In this document: positions 1 to 8,459 of the stretch, one piece after another
Position numbering within the stretch: position 1 is the first letter of the stretch
How the letters are laid out: each line of letters starts with the position of its first letter
NCBI RefSeq assembly: GCF_004208415.1
Contig: NZ_CP035758.1
Location: 8,866,001-8,930,000, forward strand
DNA length: 64,000 nt
Direction of reading: 5' to 3'
From: Ktedonosporobacter rubrisoli
GTDB taxonomy: Bacteria; Chloroflexota; Ktedonobacteria; Ktedonobacterales; Ktedonobacteraceae
The notes under the pieces: generated by a model
Told to the model about the DNA's origin: nothing
The model's database searches: none
What the model saw: the letters and a program-made list of their open reading frames with translations, nothing else
Made by a program: the position numbers and the translations under genes

Positions 1-280
1 GGGCAATGTGCGTGTATGACGTATGCCGAAATGGACGCCCTGGTAATACGAGAAGCGGGTGCGCAAGCAAGGGAGTGAGGGTAGAAGCTATCTTGCCTTG
101 CAGACGCGAAAAAGATCTGGGGTTAGAAAATTTGTGTAGCAAGGTTATGTAACAGCCTGGCGCCAGAGGGAGGGTTTGGGTTAGTAGGGTGGCTTGCCAG
201 GTCGAGCGTAAGCAATAGCAACACAAGAGGAATGTGGCGATATCAGGGCCTAGCTCTATCTTGAGTAGCGAGGGTAACGT
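1..280. other. Non-coding start of window; possible tail of an upstream gene
   Basis: No complete gene is seen. One plus-strand frame is open from base 1 to a TGA at 76-78 (ends ..GAQARE) and another to a TAA at 148-150, so the 3' end of a gene lying outside the window is possible but cannot be recognised. The last 20 bases hold the ribosome binding site (GAGGG) of the first complete gene. Confidence 0.25.
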
Positions 281-1327
281 ATGTCAGAACATCATGCATC
301 AATTACAGTGAATGCACCAGTGCACGAAGTATATGCACTTTTCACGCACTTTAACGATTTTCCCAAGTATATGCGCTTTGTGAAAGAAGTGACCTACTAT
401 GATGAGCAGCGTAGCCATTGGGTAGCGCAAATGGCGGGGACCCAGGAATGGGATGCTATCAATGAAGACTGGATTCCTGATCGTCAAATTGGTTGGCGCT
501 CGACGCAGGGGTTGCAGAATACTGGTAAGGTCAAATTTCAAGAGGTGCGGCCGGATCAAACCCAGATAGATGTCTATCTGTCCTATACGCCGCCGGCTGG
601 CGTCCTTGGCGCGGCGGCCGAGAAATTGGGTCTTGACAGTCATTTTGATACAGCTCTCCAGGAAGATCTCAACAATTTCGCGCAGATGGTCTCTCAGGCT
701 CCGCAAGGCGCCCTTGATCCCATGCAATCTCACTATCTTTTTCACTCCGAAAGTGCTGTGAGCCAGGGGATTGCGACAAAATCGCAGCAAGCGTCTATGA
801 GCGCCGATCCTCAGATGCATCCAGAGGCCTTGAAGACGCGCGAGGCCCAGCAGAGGCAGGAAGCTGAACAGACTCAGCGCTATGAGCAGGAGCAACGCCA
901 GCGTGATGAGCAGGCCGTCTCCCGGGAGCAGCGAGCTGCTCGCCAGCAGGAGGAAGCCTTAAGGCGTCAGGCTGAGATAGATCGGCGGCAAGCCCAGGCC
1001 CAGGAGCAGGAGCGCTTGCGTAATCGACCCGCCGAGACCGTGCCTGATCCTGTACATGATACGATAGGTGGGCGCAACGCGGCGATGCCTCGCACTCCGC
1101 TTGGCGATCTTGATGCGCGCAGTGAGCGTTTCCCCCGCTATCAACAGGACCCGATGGCCGCCCGCATTCCGCGTCGAGATCAAGAGGAGACGACAAGCAC
1201 AGCAGTCACTGGGATGGAACAGGAGTCTCCCTGGCGGAGCAATATTCGCGGAAAAGCATTAGAAAGTCCAGAGGAAGAACAGGCCTCACATGACGCATCA
1301 GAGCGTCAGGTACACAAGAGCGAATAA
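281..1327 (+). CDS. SRPBCC-family (polyketide cyclase/dehydrase-like) protein with Q/E/R-rich tail
   Basis: Residues 1 to about 145 fit the START/SRPBCC fold of the Polyketide_cyc2/COQ10 type: an opening beta strand (SITVNAPVHEVYALF), the DFPKYMRFVKEV segment, and a hydrophobic pocket pattern; such proteins bind lipids, quinones or other hydrophobic ligands, and many small bacterial ones have no assigned substrate. From about residue 180 the protein becomes a low-complexity Gln/Glu/Arg-rich helix (coiled-coil-like) and then a polar disordered tail, making it about twice the length of the bare domain. No signal peptide or membrane helix is seen, so it is probably cytoplasmic. The ATG has a GAGGG Shine-Dalgarno about 6 bases upstream. 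It converges on the histidine kinase gene. Fold assignment is good; the ligand is unknown. Confidence 0.75.
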   Translation: MSEHHASITVNAPVHEVYALFTHFNDFPKYMRFVKEVTYYDEQRSHWVAQMAGTQEWDAINEDWIPDRQIGWRSTQGLQNTGKVKFQEVRPDQTQIDVYLSYTPPAGVLGAAAEKLGLDSHFDTALQEDLNNFAQMVSQAPQGALDPMQSHYLFHSESAVSQGIATKSQQASMSADPQMHPEALKTREAQQRQEAEQTQRYEQEQRQRDEQAVSREQRAARQQEEALRRQAEIDRRQAQAQEQERLRNRPAETVPDPVHDTIGGRNAAMPRTPLGDLDARSERFPRYQQDPMAARIPRRDQEETTSTAVTGMEQESPWRSNIRGKALESPEEEQASHDASERQVHKSE

Positions 1328-1334
1328 GTAGCTA

Positions 1335-1359
1335 GGGGCGCGTCCAACTCGCGCTCCTC
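1335..1359. terminator. Imperfect hairpin between convergent genes
   Basis: AGGGGCGCG and CGCGCTCCT pair around a 6-7 base loop with one G-T wobble, in the 50-base gap between two convergent genes. There is no clear T run, so this is only a possible bidirectional terminator. Confidence 0.3.
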
Positions 1360-1377
1360 AGATTGATTTGAAGGTAG

Positions 1378-3201
1378 TTAACCTGGCAGGGGCGAAGCTA
1401 GAGGGAGAGTGAACCAGAAAGTTGAGCCTTTGCCAGGGATGCTCTCAACGCCCACCTCCCCATGATGTTGCTCGATAATTGTGCGGCAGATATGGAGCCC
1501 CAGGCCTAAGCCTGTCCCCTGGCCGTGCTGAGGCTTGATACCAGGAACGCGGTAAAAGCGTTGCCAGAGGCGCTTTAGCTCCTCCTCGGCGATACCTGGT
1601 CCCTTATCATGGACAGAAATTCGCCCATATCCTTCGTGCACTTCCAAACTCACTTCAACGGGCTGTGTTGCTGCCGAATATTTCAGCGCGTTAATCAGAT
1701 AATTGGCAATGACCTGGCTGATGCGATCGGCGTCGCCCATGACTGGTATCTCTGGCCCTGCGGCGATGTGCAAAGAAATGTTACGCTGAGGAAAGGCTGT
1801 GCGCTGATCCTCGACGACCTCGTGAACAATAGATGTCAGATCGCAATGTGCTATATGGAGATCAAGCTGGTTGGCCTGGATGCGCGAGACATCTAAGAGA
1901 TCGCTGACAAGCCTGTTCTGCGTATGCACCTGCCGCTCTGCCCTGCTGAGTAGATCCTGTATCTGATGTAGCCTGTCGGTGAAATTGCCTGGCTCGTTTG
2001 TCTGTAAGAGCGCCCTCAGACGCCGTTTGGCTAGCTGAATGTTCCCCTTAATGGTTGTGAGCGGTGTGCGTAATTCGTGGCTGGCAATGCTCAAAAATTC
2101 ATCCATACGCCTGTTGGCTTGAAGCAGGGCTAGCTCGTTAGCCTTTGACTCTGCCCGCTCCTGCAATAAGCGCTCACGTTCAAGCACTAGCGCAAAGAGT
2201 TTTGACACCGATTCGGCTAGCATAATCTCGACACCGCTGAGATTACGTATCTCCTTGCCATAATCGAGCGCGAGCAGGCCGACGAGCTGTGCCCTTACGC
2301 GCATAGGAATCAGAAGAGAAGCGGACCCGGTTTCCTGCCATAATGGTTGGGTAATATCGATGCGCAGAGGCCTACCCGCCCTTAAAGCCTCTAGTTGCTG
2401 CTTATCGACAAGATGATCGTTTAGATGGGTATCAGCAAGGAGCGCGTGCAAGTATTGCTTTTCGGCCGGCATTACGCCTGTAATTACCAGTGGGCAAAGC
2501 CGCTCTGTATCCGGCTCGACCAGTGTAATAGTTGCGCTATGGCAATGAAGGATGCGGCGCGAGAGTTTGGCCAGGCGTTGTATAACCAACTTGACAGGAG
2601 AGTGATCAGGGCCCGCCCCTTGAACGAGGACTTCAGCCATCGCCAGGAGAGCATGAAGCATCTCTTTTGTGCGCCGTTCCAGTTTGCGCTGCATGGTCAC
2701 ATCGCGGCAGATAATAACTGCACCCTGGAGATAGCCGTGTTCGTTGTAGATAGGCGTGCCACTGATATTGATCAGCAACTCGCGTTGATCAAGCGTAGAA
2801 ATAAAGAGGTCAGTGCTGCTCTCATCCTTAAGCACTGCACCCTGAAGAATGCGGGTGACAGGCCCATATGCAGCATGAAGGAACTGTCCATGTAGAGTGC
2901 GAATATTGAGGAGGGCGAAGCGTTCTTCAAGAGGTTTGTTGGTATATTCTGGCTGTGCATCAACGCCCAAGAGCTGGCGGAATGCAGCATTGATACGGAC
3001 AATGTTGCCCTGACAATCGTAGACAGCCACCGCCTCTGTCAGGGCTTCGAAGATTGTCATTTCTAGCTCTGGTCGGTTATTTTGAGGATGGCCAGGTAAG
3101 AGTTGTCGCTCTTTTTCGGCTCTTTCTAGCTCTGCGACGCGCGTTCGTAACCTGTCTAATTCTTCCAATAACGATTGTTCTGTCTGGACTACGTTTTCCA
3201 A
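1378..3201 (-). CDS. Soluble PAS-GAF sensor histidine kinase
   Basis: Domain order: N-terminal coiled coil (about residues 5-35), PAS (about 48-170, ending in the PAC-like CRDVTMQRKLERR), GAF (about 185-345), short coiled coil, HisKA with the phospho-acceptor His in SHELRTP (about residue 375), and HATPase_c with N box (ANYLINALKY), DKGPGI and GTGLGLGL motifs. No transmembrane segment is present, so it should sense a cytoplasmic signal. No response regulator lies beside it, so it is an orphan kinase whose partner is elsewhere. Start: a GTG at 3207 sits only 2 bases from AAGGAG, while TTG at 3201 is 8 bases away, so TTG was preferred. The input signal cannot be read from sequence. Confidence 0.9.
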   Translation of the reverse strand: MENVVQTEQSLLEELDRLRTRVAELERAEKERQLLPGHPQNNRPELEMTIFEALTEAVAVYDCQGNIVRINAAFRQLLGVDAQPEYTNKPLEERFALLNIRTLHGQFLHAAYGPVTRILQGAVLKDESSTDLFISTLDQRELLINISGTPIYNEHGYLQGAVIICRDVTMQRKLERRTKEMLHALLAMAEVLVQGAGPDHSPVKLVIQRLAKLSRRILHCHSATITLVEPDTERLCPLVITGVMPAEKQYLHALLADTHLNDHLVDKQQLEALRAGRPLRIDITQPLWQETGSASLLIPMRVRAQLVGLLALDYGKEIRNLSGVEIMLAESVSKLFALVLERERLLQERAESKANELALLQANRRMDEFLSIASHELRTPLTTIKGNIQLAKRRLRALLQTNEPGNFTDRLHQIQDLLSRAERQVHTQNRLVSDLLDVSRIQANQLDLHIAHCDLTSIVHEVVEDQRTAFPQRNISLHIAAGPEIPVMGDADRISQVIANYLINALKYSAATQPVEVSLEVHEGYGRISVHDKGPGIAEEELKRLWQRFYRVPGIKPQHGQGTGLGLGLHICRTIIEQHHGEVGVESIPGKGSTFWFTLPLASPLPG

Positions 3202-3636
3202 GACCACAGCTCCTTAGCTCCTTTGGGATGTTCTATCACTGGACGTGGTGCAACACAAAAACAAAATAGCAGGGTGGGCAGCTAGGTGTATATCGCTGCC
3301 CTAAAGTAGAGAGGCCACACTTCTGGCAGAATGCATAAGTAAAAGTGCTGTACCAGGTTCTATATATTAGTATGTTGATATCAGCCGTAGAGGCATTGCT
3401 TGTAGCACATGCCTAAAATTGTACCTCAACTGTAGGAGGGATCACGTACACCTCCGCTCAACAATAGGCTATATTTACTATGATAGCTTGATTATAACAG
3501 CCTGAAGATGGCTGCCTGTGGCACCGTTATAAGATTTAGCGCTGGCTAGATAACCCTGTGAATAAAGCCGAGCCAGCTTGCAAAGGACAGAGAGGGGAAA
3601 AACCCCTCTCTGCAGCGGAAAGGGAGTGGTGAAGGT
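3202..3636. other. Intergenic region upstream of the histidine kinase
   Basis: No coding potential is apparent. It should contain the kinase promoter (no convincing -35/-10 pair found) and ends with hairpins near the end of the XRE gene. An inverted repeat GCTGGCT (3541-3547) / AGCCAGC (3571-3577) is present. Confidence 0.4.
3588..3612 (-). terminator. Hairpin after the XRE/TPR gene
   Basis: Perfect 10-bp stem, CAGAGAGGGG / CCCCTCTCTG with a 5-base loop, starting about 25 bases past the stop of the minus-strand regulator gene. The T run after the stem is weak, so termination is likely but not certain. Confidence 0.55.
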
Positions 3637-5031
3637 CTATCTGGCCACGAAAATATCTGCAAGTTCCTTAAGCCTTGGCTCTTTTCCCCAACGAGCCAAC
3701 ATCTTTTCATAGATGTCGTAAGCCTCATCATAACGTAGCTGATTGCCAGCCTGAAGAGCAGAAGTGACGGCACGTCCTACATAGATACAGCTCTGATCCA
3801 GGTCCCCCATGGCCAACGCGGCTGAGGCTTGCCTTACATGAAGCTCGACGCGGTTGGGTACAGGAGCACGGGGAACGTTCTTATCAGCCTGTTCGAACTC
3901 TTCCCAGGCCTTATTCGGATGGTGCAAGTTTAAATACATCAATCCTTCAAAGCCGCAGAAGGACCAGGCATTGAAGTGCGTGTAATAAAAGTTGGGGTCA
4001 TCCTCACATTGCTTGGGGAATGTCGCATGGGCCAGATCTTGAAAGTATTGGGCCTGTCTCTGGTGACCTAGCTCGCCATGTACCTCGCTCAAGCCTATGT
4101 ACACACGTCCGCGCAAGAGGTCGGTTGATTGGTTGCTATAGAGCAAGGCCTGTTCGAAAGCTTGCAGTCGTTGTTGGGGATGTTTTAAATAAAAGTAAAC
4201 CTGGGCCTGGCGGATCAATGAGGCCGTCTGCAGGTTGGGATCTGCCGCAAGGGTACCATACTCAAAGGCCTGCCGCGCATAAGTGAGCGCCGTCCCAAAG
4301 TTTTGGTATTGCAAGGAGAGCAGAGAAGAGAGTTGATTGGCCTGTGAAGTCAGCCGGGCCGCCTTCTGTTGATGTTGTGAAGGATGTTGCGCCAACGCCA
4401 TGAGCTGTGAGAGATAGCCGGGAAGTATTTGTCCAACTTCTACAAGTCCCCCCTCAAAGTAGAGACGCCAGGATAGTGGGATGGCAGCTTCGCAGAGGGC
4501 CAGGGCCTCCTGCGGGCGTAGTGCTGCAGATGAGGCACTTTGGGTCAAGCCAAAGACGACGGCCGGAGTGCTGATCAATGCGACGATGGCCTGACGTCGA
4601 GAAACCCCTTCGTCTCCACCTTTGGAATACGTAATTTTCATACCTTCGAGGCTCCTTCTGGCCTGCTCAAGGCAGGTTTGTAGTTCATAAGCGGGTTGTT
4701 GACAAACGACGATAGTTGGTGTGTACGCGGTGTTGGAGGATGGTTGATTTGTAGATGGATGGTTGATAGAAGCTGGACATGAGAGAGGAGGCGGTTTCGC
4801 GGTGGCTGTTGCTCTTCGTTTGGCTCGAATAGCGTTTTCGAAGCCTAACTCTTCTGGGGATAGACCAAATGCCCGACAGGCCTGGTCTAGTGTACCGAGT
4901 TGCGGAACCTGTAGTCCCCGTTCCCAGCGATTGAAGGTGTTGATGCTTACCCCTGCTTTTTCGCTAGCCACCGCAACGCTCCACCTTCTCTGCATGCGTG
5001 CGGCCTCTAATTTTGCATTTGGAGTTGCCAT
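3637..5031 (-). CDS. XRE-family regulator with TPR-like C-terminal region
   Basis: Residues about 5-65 form a Cro/C1-type helix-turn-helix (AGVSINTFNRWERGLQVPQ) followed by a Ser/Thr/Pro-rich linker. A second part begins with a segment SRRQAIVALISTPAVVFGL, which resembles the RRxx-hydrophobic leader found in large actinobacterial-style XRE/TPR regulators, and continues as alpha-helical tetratricopeptide-like repeats (for example YARQAFEYGTLAADPNLQTA) to the C-terminus. TPRs in this family often bind peptides or partner proteins. The ATG at 5031 has GGGAG 6 bases upstream, preferred over a GTG 21 bases earlier. It starts 14 bases after the stop of a small ORF on the same strand, suggesting co-transcription. 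Target genes are not deducible. Confidence 0.85.
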   Translation of the reverse strand: MATPNAKLEAARMQRRWSVAVASEKAGVSINTFNRWERGLQVPQLGTLDQACRAFGLSPEELGFENAIRAKRRATATAKPPPLSCPASINHPSTNQPSSNTAYTPTIVVCQQPAYELQTCLEQARRSLEGMKITYSKGGDEGVSRRQAIVALISTPAVVFGLTQSASSAALRPQEALALCEAAIPLSWRLYFEGGLVEVGQILPGYLSQLMALAQHPSQHQQKAARLTSQANQLSSLLSLQYQNFGTALTYARQAFEYGTLAADPNLQTASLIRQAQVYFYLKHPQQRLQAFEQALLYSNQSTDLLRGRVYIGLSEVHGELGHQRQAQYFQDLAHATFPKQCEDDPNFYYTHFNAWSFCGFEGLMYLNLHHPNKAWEEFEQADKNVPRAPVPNRVELHVRQASAALAMGDLDQSCIYVGRAVTSALQAGNQLRYDEAYDIYEKMLARWGKEPRLKELADIFVAR

Positions 5032-5045
5032 ATTTTCTCCCTCTA

Positions 5046-5270
5046 TCACCAAATCCCACCTGCACAGATCCCTCTCTTGAGAGATGGGGGGGAAGCAGGC
5101 ATATCCGTCCCTTTTGGGGGAGCGTTTTTGATGGGAACGCTCAAAACTCCACCGGTTTCCCGGGTGATGGTGGCCTCGTCAAGGATAGGGAACGGTTTGT
5201 CAGTGGCCCTGACTCGAACCTTGTCTATCTGTTTAACCACTGACAGTAGCGCTTCAGGCTGGCCACGCAC
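5046..5270 (-). CDS. Small unrecognised protein upstream of the XRE/TPR regulator
   Basis: A 74-codon frame starting with GTG (GAGG about 9 bases upstream) and ending 14 bases before the regulator start. The predicted protein is basic, with an amphipathic start (QPEALLSVVKQIDKVRVRA) and a Pro-rich end. Codon use and the tight spacing to the next gene favour a real gene; a promoter candidate lies at 5437-5466. The reading frame is closed by a stop 24 bases before the GTG, so no longer form exists without a frameshift. No family is recognised. It could instead be a structured 5' leader, since a 9-bp inverted repeat lies inside it. Confidence 0.45.
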   Translation of the reverse strand: MRGQPEALLSVVKQIDKVRVRATDKPFPILDEATITRETGGVLSVPIKNAPPKGTDMPASPPSLKRGICAGGIW

Positions 5271-5436
5271 CCAAAGGTACCTCTGTATTCGCTCCTATCG
5301 TAGCCCGATAATTTCCCATAGGGCTGAGACTTGTCAAGTCCGGGCATGCCCATTTTGAGGCTCTAACCCCGCTACATTCATGCCCGCCCTTTCAGACGTG
5401 AGATACTTGATAACTCTATATGGGCTTATGTATTAC

Positions 5437-5466
5437 ATTGTAAGACACTCGTTATTGCAATGTCAA
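5437..5466 (-). promoter_or_regulatory. Sigma-70-type promoter candidate for small ORF and XRE/TPR gene
   Basis: On the minus strand TTGACA (5461-5466) and TACAAT (5437-5442) are separated by 18 bases. An inverted repeat ACATTG / CAATGT (5435-5440, 5458-5463) is superimposed on both boxes, and a wider TACTTGA / TCAAGTA pair (5404-5410, 5463-5469) brackets the region, so a repressor could bind here. Confidence 0.5.
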
Positions 5467-5573
5467 GTACTAATGACACAAAGGGATGAAACGTGAAGAA
5501 ACGAGATATTTGGAGATAGTAAGGAAAGGGCTTGTAGAGGCGCTAGATCTGCTTATAGAGCCAGATAAAGCAA

Positions 5574-5618
5574 GCACCCGGCTATCAGGTAATTGAGAAG
5601 AAAAGGATAGCCGGGTGC
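5574..5618 (-). terminator. Terminator hairpin after GNAT gene
   Basis: A perfect 13-bp stem, GCACCCGGCTATC / GATAGCCGGGTGC, 19-base loop, lies about 18 bases after the stop codon of the minus-strand acetyltransferase gene. On the minus strand it is followed by the T-containing TTGCTTTATC. Confidence 0.65.
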
Positions 5619-5635
5619 ACAATAAAAATGTATTT

Positions 5636-6106
5636 TTAACCAGTACGAATCATGCGTAAAAATTCAAACTGGCTGCCATTTGTTTGTTGCATAAAGATGT
5701 CGCGTGGCCGGAACCCCGCATGTAAGTAGGTGCGAATGGCTCTTTTATTGAAGGTTGCCACGCTCAGCGCAAAGCTTGCGGGAGCAAAGGCATCGCGGGC
5801 AAATGTCAGTCCTGCCTCCAGGAAAGCCGATCCCAGACCTTTACCAGTCAGGTCAGGCCGTAATCCTAATTCAATCTCTAGTAAGTTTTGCTCAGGCTGC
5901 GGACTGAATGTGAAGAAACCAATAAGTTCATCGTTTTCGTTGATTACCGAGAAATAAGCATCAGTGCGTTTGCAGGCGTCGAGTAATTCCTTCAAGTCTT
6001 CCAGGTCTTTGTTCATGTCGTAGAAGTCATAAGGTGGCTCATAGTGCCAGGCGGCAATAGTACGAGCTTCATCATCATTCATAGGTTTGAATATAAAATG
6101 CAACAT
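5636..6106 (-). CDS. GNAT-family N-acetyltransferase
   Basis: The 156-aa protein has the Gcn5-related acetyltransferase core: a central strand followed by the acetyl-CoA pyrophosphate-binding loop RPDLTGKGLGS (motif A, Q/RxxGxG/A) and helix, then a C-terminal FNKRAIRTYLHAGF segment typical of motif B. It transfers an acetyl group from acetyl-CoA to an amine; the substrate is not predictable. ATG at 6106 with AAAGGAG 5 bases upstream is preferred over a GTG two codons earlier. It is transcribed alone, with its own terminator, and is unrelated in sequence detail to the two GNAT genes at 8 kb. Confidence 0.85.
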   Translation of the reverse strand: MLHFIFKPMNDDEARTIAAWHYEPPYDFYDMNKDLEDLKELLDACKRTDAYFSVINENDELIGFFTFSPQPEQNLLEIELGLRPDLTGKGLGSAFLEAGLTFARDAFAPASFALSVATFNKRAIRTYLHAGFRPRDIFMQQTNGSQFEFLRMIRTG

Positions 6107-6676
6107 ACACACTCCTTTCGTCCGCTTACTCCAGGACCAGCTGGAGTGCTGCGCTTATATTTCACAAGACCTGCGTACTTGTTGCGGCCTATGGCACCTG
6201 GCCAGTCTCTCGTTATTGCCCTGTGCATATGCGTGTGTCCTTGCTTATCGTGCTATCTGCTTAAATCTCGGCCAGCAGCCAGATATTTAAGCCTATTCAA
6301 ACAATACTATGTGTCCTTCTCTACCCTGGAGATAAGTGTACTGGCGCCGTTAACACCTGATGTTGAAGACGATGAAGAGATGAAAGCGGGTCGTCATATC
6401 ACAGAGATGAGAAGCTTAACACGCCGTCTGTTGCATGGTATATCCTTCTTTCTCGGTCCCTCAAGGACTCTCGTAGTTCAAAGAATATGATTTCTGCGAC
6501 CCGCATGTGTCACTTAACTCTCTATGGTCAAGTGATAATTTTAAGAATAAACATAACTACTAACTCTACTTATGTATAACTATTTTGCTTCAACATTGAG
6601 CGCTTTCATAGTAGTATATGGTTAGTAGATCCGCTGATATACATACATATGGGACTGAATTATAGCTCCCATACTC
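6107..6676. other. 570-bp intergenic region
   Basis: It lies between the start of one minus-strand gene and the end of the next. A plus-strand open frame crosses it but has poor protein-like composition and overlaps the GNAT gene, so it was not called. The A/T-rich half (6520-6660) may carry regulatory DNA; no clear terminator or promoter was found. Confidence 0.4.
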
Positions 6677-7912
6677 CTAAGGCTGCTGTTGTAACAAGCG
6701 TTTGCAGTTCGCCTGAATGCGCTTAAGATAGGCATTGAACTGAGCCTTTTCGTCGTCTGAAAAGTCAGCAAGCGTGGCTTGTTCCGCTTGCTCAATCAGC
6801 GTCCATAATTGAGCAAGCGCGCGCTGGCCCTCCTCGGTAGGAACGATGCTATTCTGGTTGCTGTCTTGATAGCGAATATAGCCTCTGGCCAGAAGTGGCT
6901 TAAGCAGCTCTTCTCGCTCATCTGCAAGGGTTCCGGTATCCCTGGAGACTTGTTCCAGGCTCATGCTTTGATCGCAGATCAGGATCATCAGTAGAATTGC
7001 TTGCTGGCCGCTTAGATTCGAGATATGCCTGATTTGAGCGTCAAAAGCCTGCTGGATAAGTTTGCCTGTCACATTCACTTCGCGTCCAAGGTTGGTGCGT
7101 ATATAGTTGACTAACATGGTGAATACCATCCTGAATTTGAGTTCATAAAGGCTGATGCCGGTAGCCACTCCAACATTGAGCGATTCGACGTATCCGCTCA
7201 TTGGAATCTGTACGATGATATCGGCATTTTTGCTGATATCTTCAGCTATACCTTCTGTTTCGTTCCCTACGACGAGCGCAATAGGTTTGGGCTGTAATGG
7301 GGCCATGGCCTGAAGATCTCTGGCATGGGGACTTGTCGCAATGATCTGGTAGCCTTGCTCTTTGAGCGCTTGAATGGCCTGCTGGCCCGAGTCAAAGCGC
7401 TTTAGTCTGCTGGCGAAGACGCGGCCGCGTGAAGCGCTGACAATCTTTTTATAGTACATATCAAGCGTGGGTGTAGTGGAGACAATATCGCGTATGCCAA
7501 AGGCGCTGGCAGTGCGTATAATGGTACCAATGTTGCCATGATCCTTAACGCGGTCCAGGACTAGAATAAAATCGCCCATCTGTTCTGGCGTCTCCAACTC
7601 GGCGGGAGTTCGTAGCACGCCTAGAAATGGGATCACATAAGAGGTATCGCTTATCTTTTTAAGAATCCCTTCCGTGACGATATAGCAAGGAATTTGCCGC
7701 TGCTGCAGCGCGAGGGTAAGCTCATGCCGGGCCTGTTCCGCGCTACAAAAGACGTGTTCAACAGGTAAACCTTCATCTATAGCCCATTGGATGCTTTCAG
7801 CGCCTTCCAATAAACATTTCTGTAGCTGGGTTCGTTGGCTGGCCGAGGTAAGCGCGCGAGCTTCGATGATGCGCGGATCTTTGATCGATGTAATATGTTC
7901 AGCTTTTATCAT
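6677..7912 (-). CDS. TrmH/SpoU-family RNA 2'-O-methyltransferase fused to a winged-helix domain
   Basis: Residues about 1-105 match the SpoU substrate-binding domain (L30e-like); residues about 115-258 form the knotted SPOUT methyltransferase domain with motif 1 (GNIGTIIRTASAFG, conserved Asn127 and Arg133), motif 2 (VVGNETEGI) and motif 3 (IPMSGYVESLNVGVATGI). The expected activity is SAM-dependent ribose methylation of rRNA or tRNA. Normal family members end near residue 260; here about 150 further residues look like a MarR-type winged helix (LSGQQAILLMILICDQSMSL, then a wing-like GYIRYQDSNQNSIVPTEEG). The start overlaps the stop of the upstream GNAT gene by 4 bases (ATGA), indicating translational coupling. 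The methyltransferase assignment is firm; the target nucleotide and the job of the extra domain are unknown. Confidence 0.88.
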   Translation of the reverse strand: MIKAEHITSIKDPRIIEARALTSASQRTQLQKCLLEGAESIQWAIDEGLPVEHVFCSAEQARHELTLALQQRQIPCYIVTEGILKKISDTSYVIPFLGVLRTPAELETPEQMGDFILVLDRVKDHGNIGTIIRTASAFGIRDIVSTTPTLDMYYKKIVSASRGRVFASRLKRFDSGQQAIQALKEQGYQIIATSPHARDLQAMAPLQPKPIALVVGNETEGIAEDISKNADIIVQIPMSGYVESLNVGVATGISLYELKFRMVFTMLVNYIRTNLGREVNVTGKLIQQAFDAQIRHISNLSGQQAILLMILICDQSMSLEQVSRDTGTLADEREELLKPLLARGYIRYQDSNQNSIVPTEEGQRALAQLWTLIEQAEQATLADFSDDEKAQFNAYLKRIQANCKRLLQQQP

Positions 7913-8445
7913 GTTGTCTGGTTCTCTTGTTCCATGAGGTCGATCCAGTAACGTAATTTTCTGACCGTAGCCCCTTCAACTTCAACTGCGTTCTCTAATT
8001 TCCCGCCATTGTGCTCGATGACCTTTTTCGAGCCAATATTATTTTCATCGCAAGTGACAAGAGCTCTGGGCAAGCCCAGCTTTTTGGCCTGCTCAAGACC
8101 CAGGCGTAAGATTTCCGTGCCATAACCGAGCCGCCGCTTAGAAGGCCTGATCATATAGCCAATGTGGCCTGCGACTTTGAGCAAGAAGTCGTTGAGCTCG
8201 TGGCGGAGAGCAAGGTAGCCGATATACTCATCGCCATCTATAAGCCACATCTCTGTAGTTGGCACCCGATTTGGCCCGATTCTCACGTGCTCTTGCTGCT
8301 CGCGAGTAGCGCGCAGGAACGCCTCAAAATCTGTGCTGATACGCTGAATATCATAGTGCAATTGCTTTCCTTCGCGCTGAAATTCGCGTATGCCTTCGAT
8401 GAATTGCTCTTTGTATTCTGCACAGGGTTCTGTAAGAAAGGGCAT
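7909..8445 (-). CDS. GNAT-family N-acetyltransferase
   Basis: The 178-aa protein shows the GNAT core with IGYMIRPSKRRLGYG (acetyl-CoA loop, RRxGYG) and a downstream VTCDENNIGSKKVIEHNGG segment that is characteristic of motif B in RimJ/YjdJ-like members. Substrate unknown. RBS GAGGAAG lies 6 bases before the ATG. It is the middle gene of a minus-strand operon: 14 bases after another GNAT gene and overlapping the TrmH-like gene by 4 bases. The association with an RNA methyltransferase makes a ribosomal or translation-factor substrate conceivable, but this is a guess. Confidence 0.85.
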   Translation of the reverse strand: MPFLTEPCAEYKEQFIEGIREFQREGKQLHYDIQRISTDFEAFLRATREQQEHVRIGPNRVPTTEMWLIDGDEYIGYLALRHELNDFLLKVAGHIGYMIRPSKRRLGYGTEILRLGLEQAKKLGLPRALVTCDENNIGSKKVIEHNGGKLENAVEVEGATVRKLRYWIDLMEQENQTT

Positions 8446-8459
8446 GCCGTCTTCCTCTT

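Noticed and set aside
795..1196. Minus-strand frames inside the SRPBCC gene
   Set aside because: They follow from the Gln/Glu/Arg-rich repeats of the sense gene and lack RBS and conserved features.
5198..5245. tRNA-like element (GGTTCGAGTC T-loop-like sequence within a 9-bp inverted repeat)
   Set aside because: The would-be T stem does not pair (CAAGG against CAGGG), no D or anticodon arm fits, and the total length is too short. It is better explained as part of a small coding frame or leader hairpin.
6044..6490. Plus-strand frame of 148 codons over the gap after the GNAT gene
   Set aside because: Cys/Leu/Pro-rich composition, no RBS, half of it overlaps the GNAT gene in antisense; no family resemblance.
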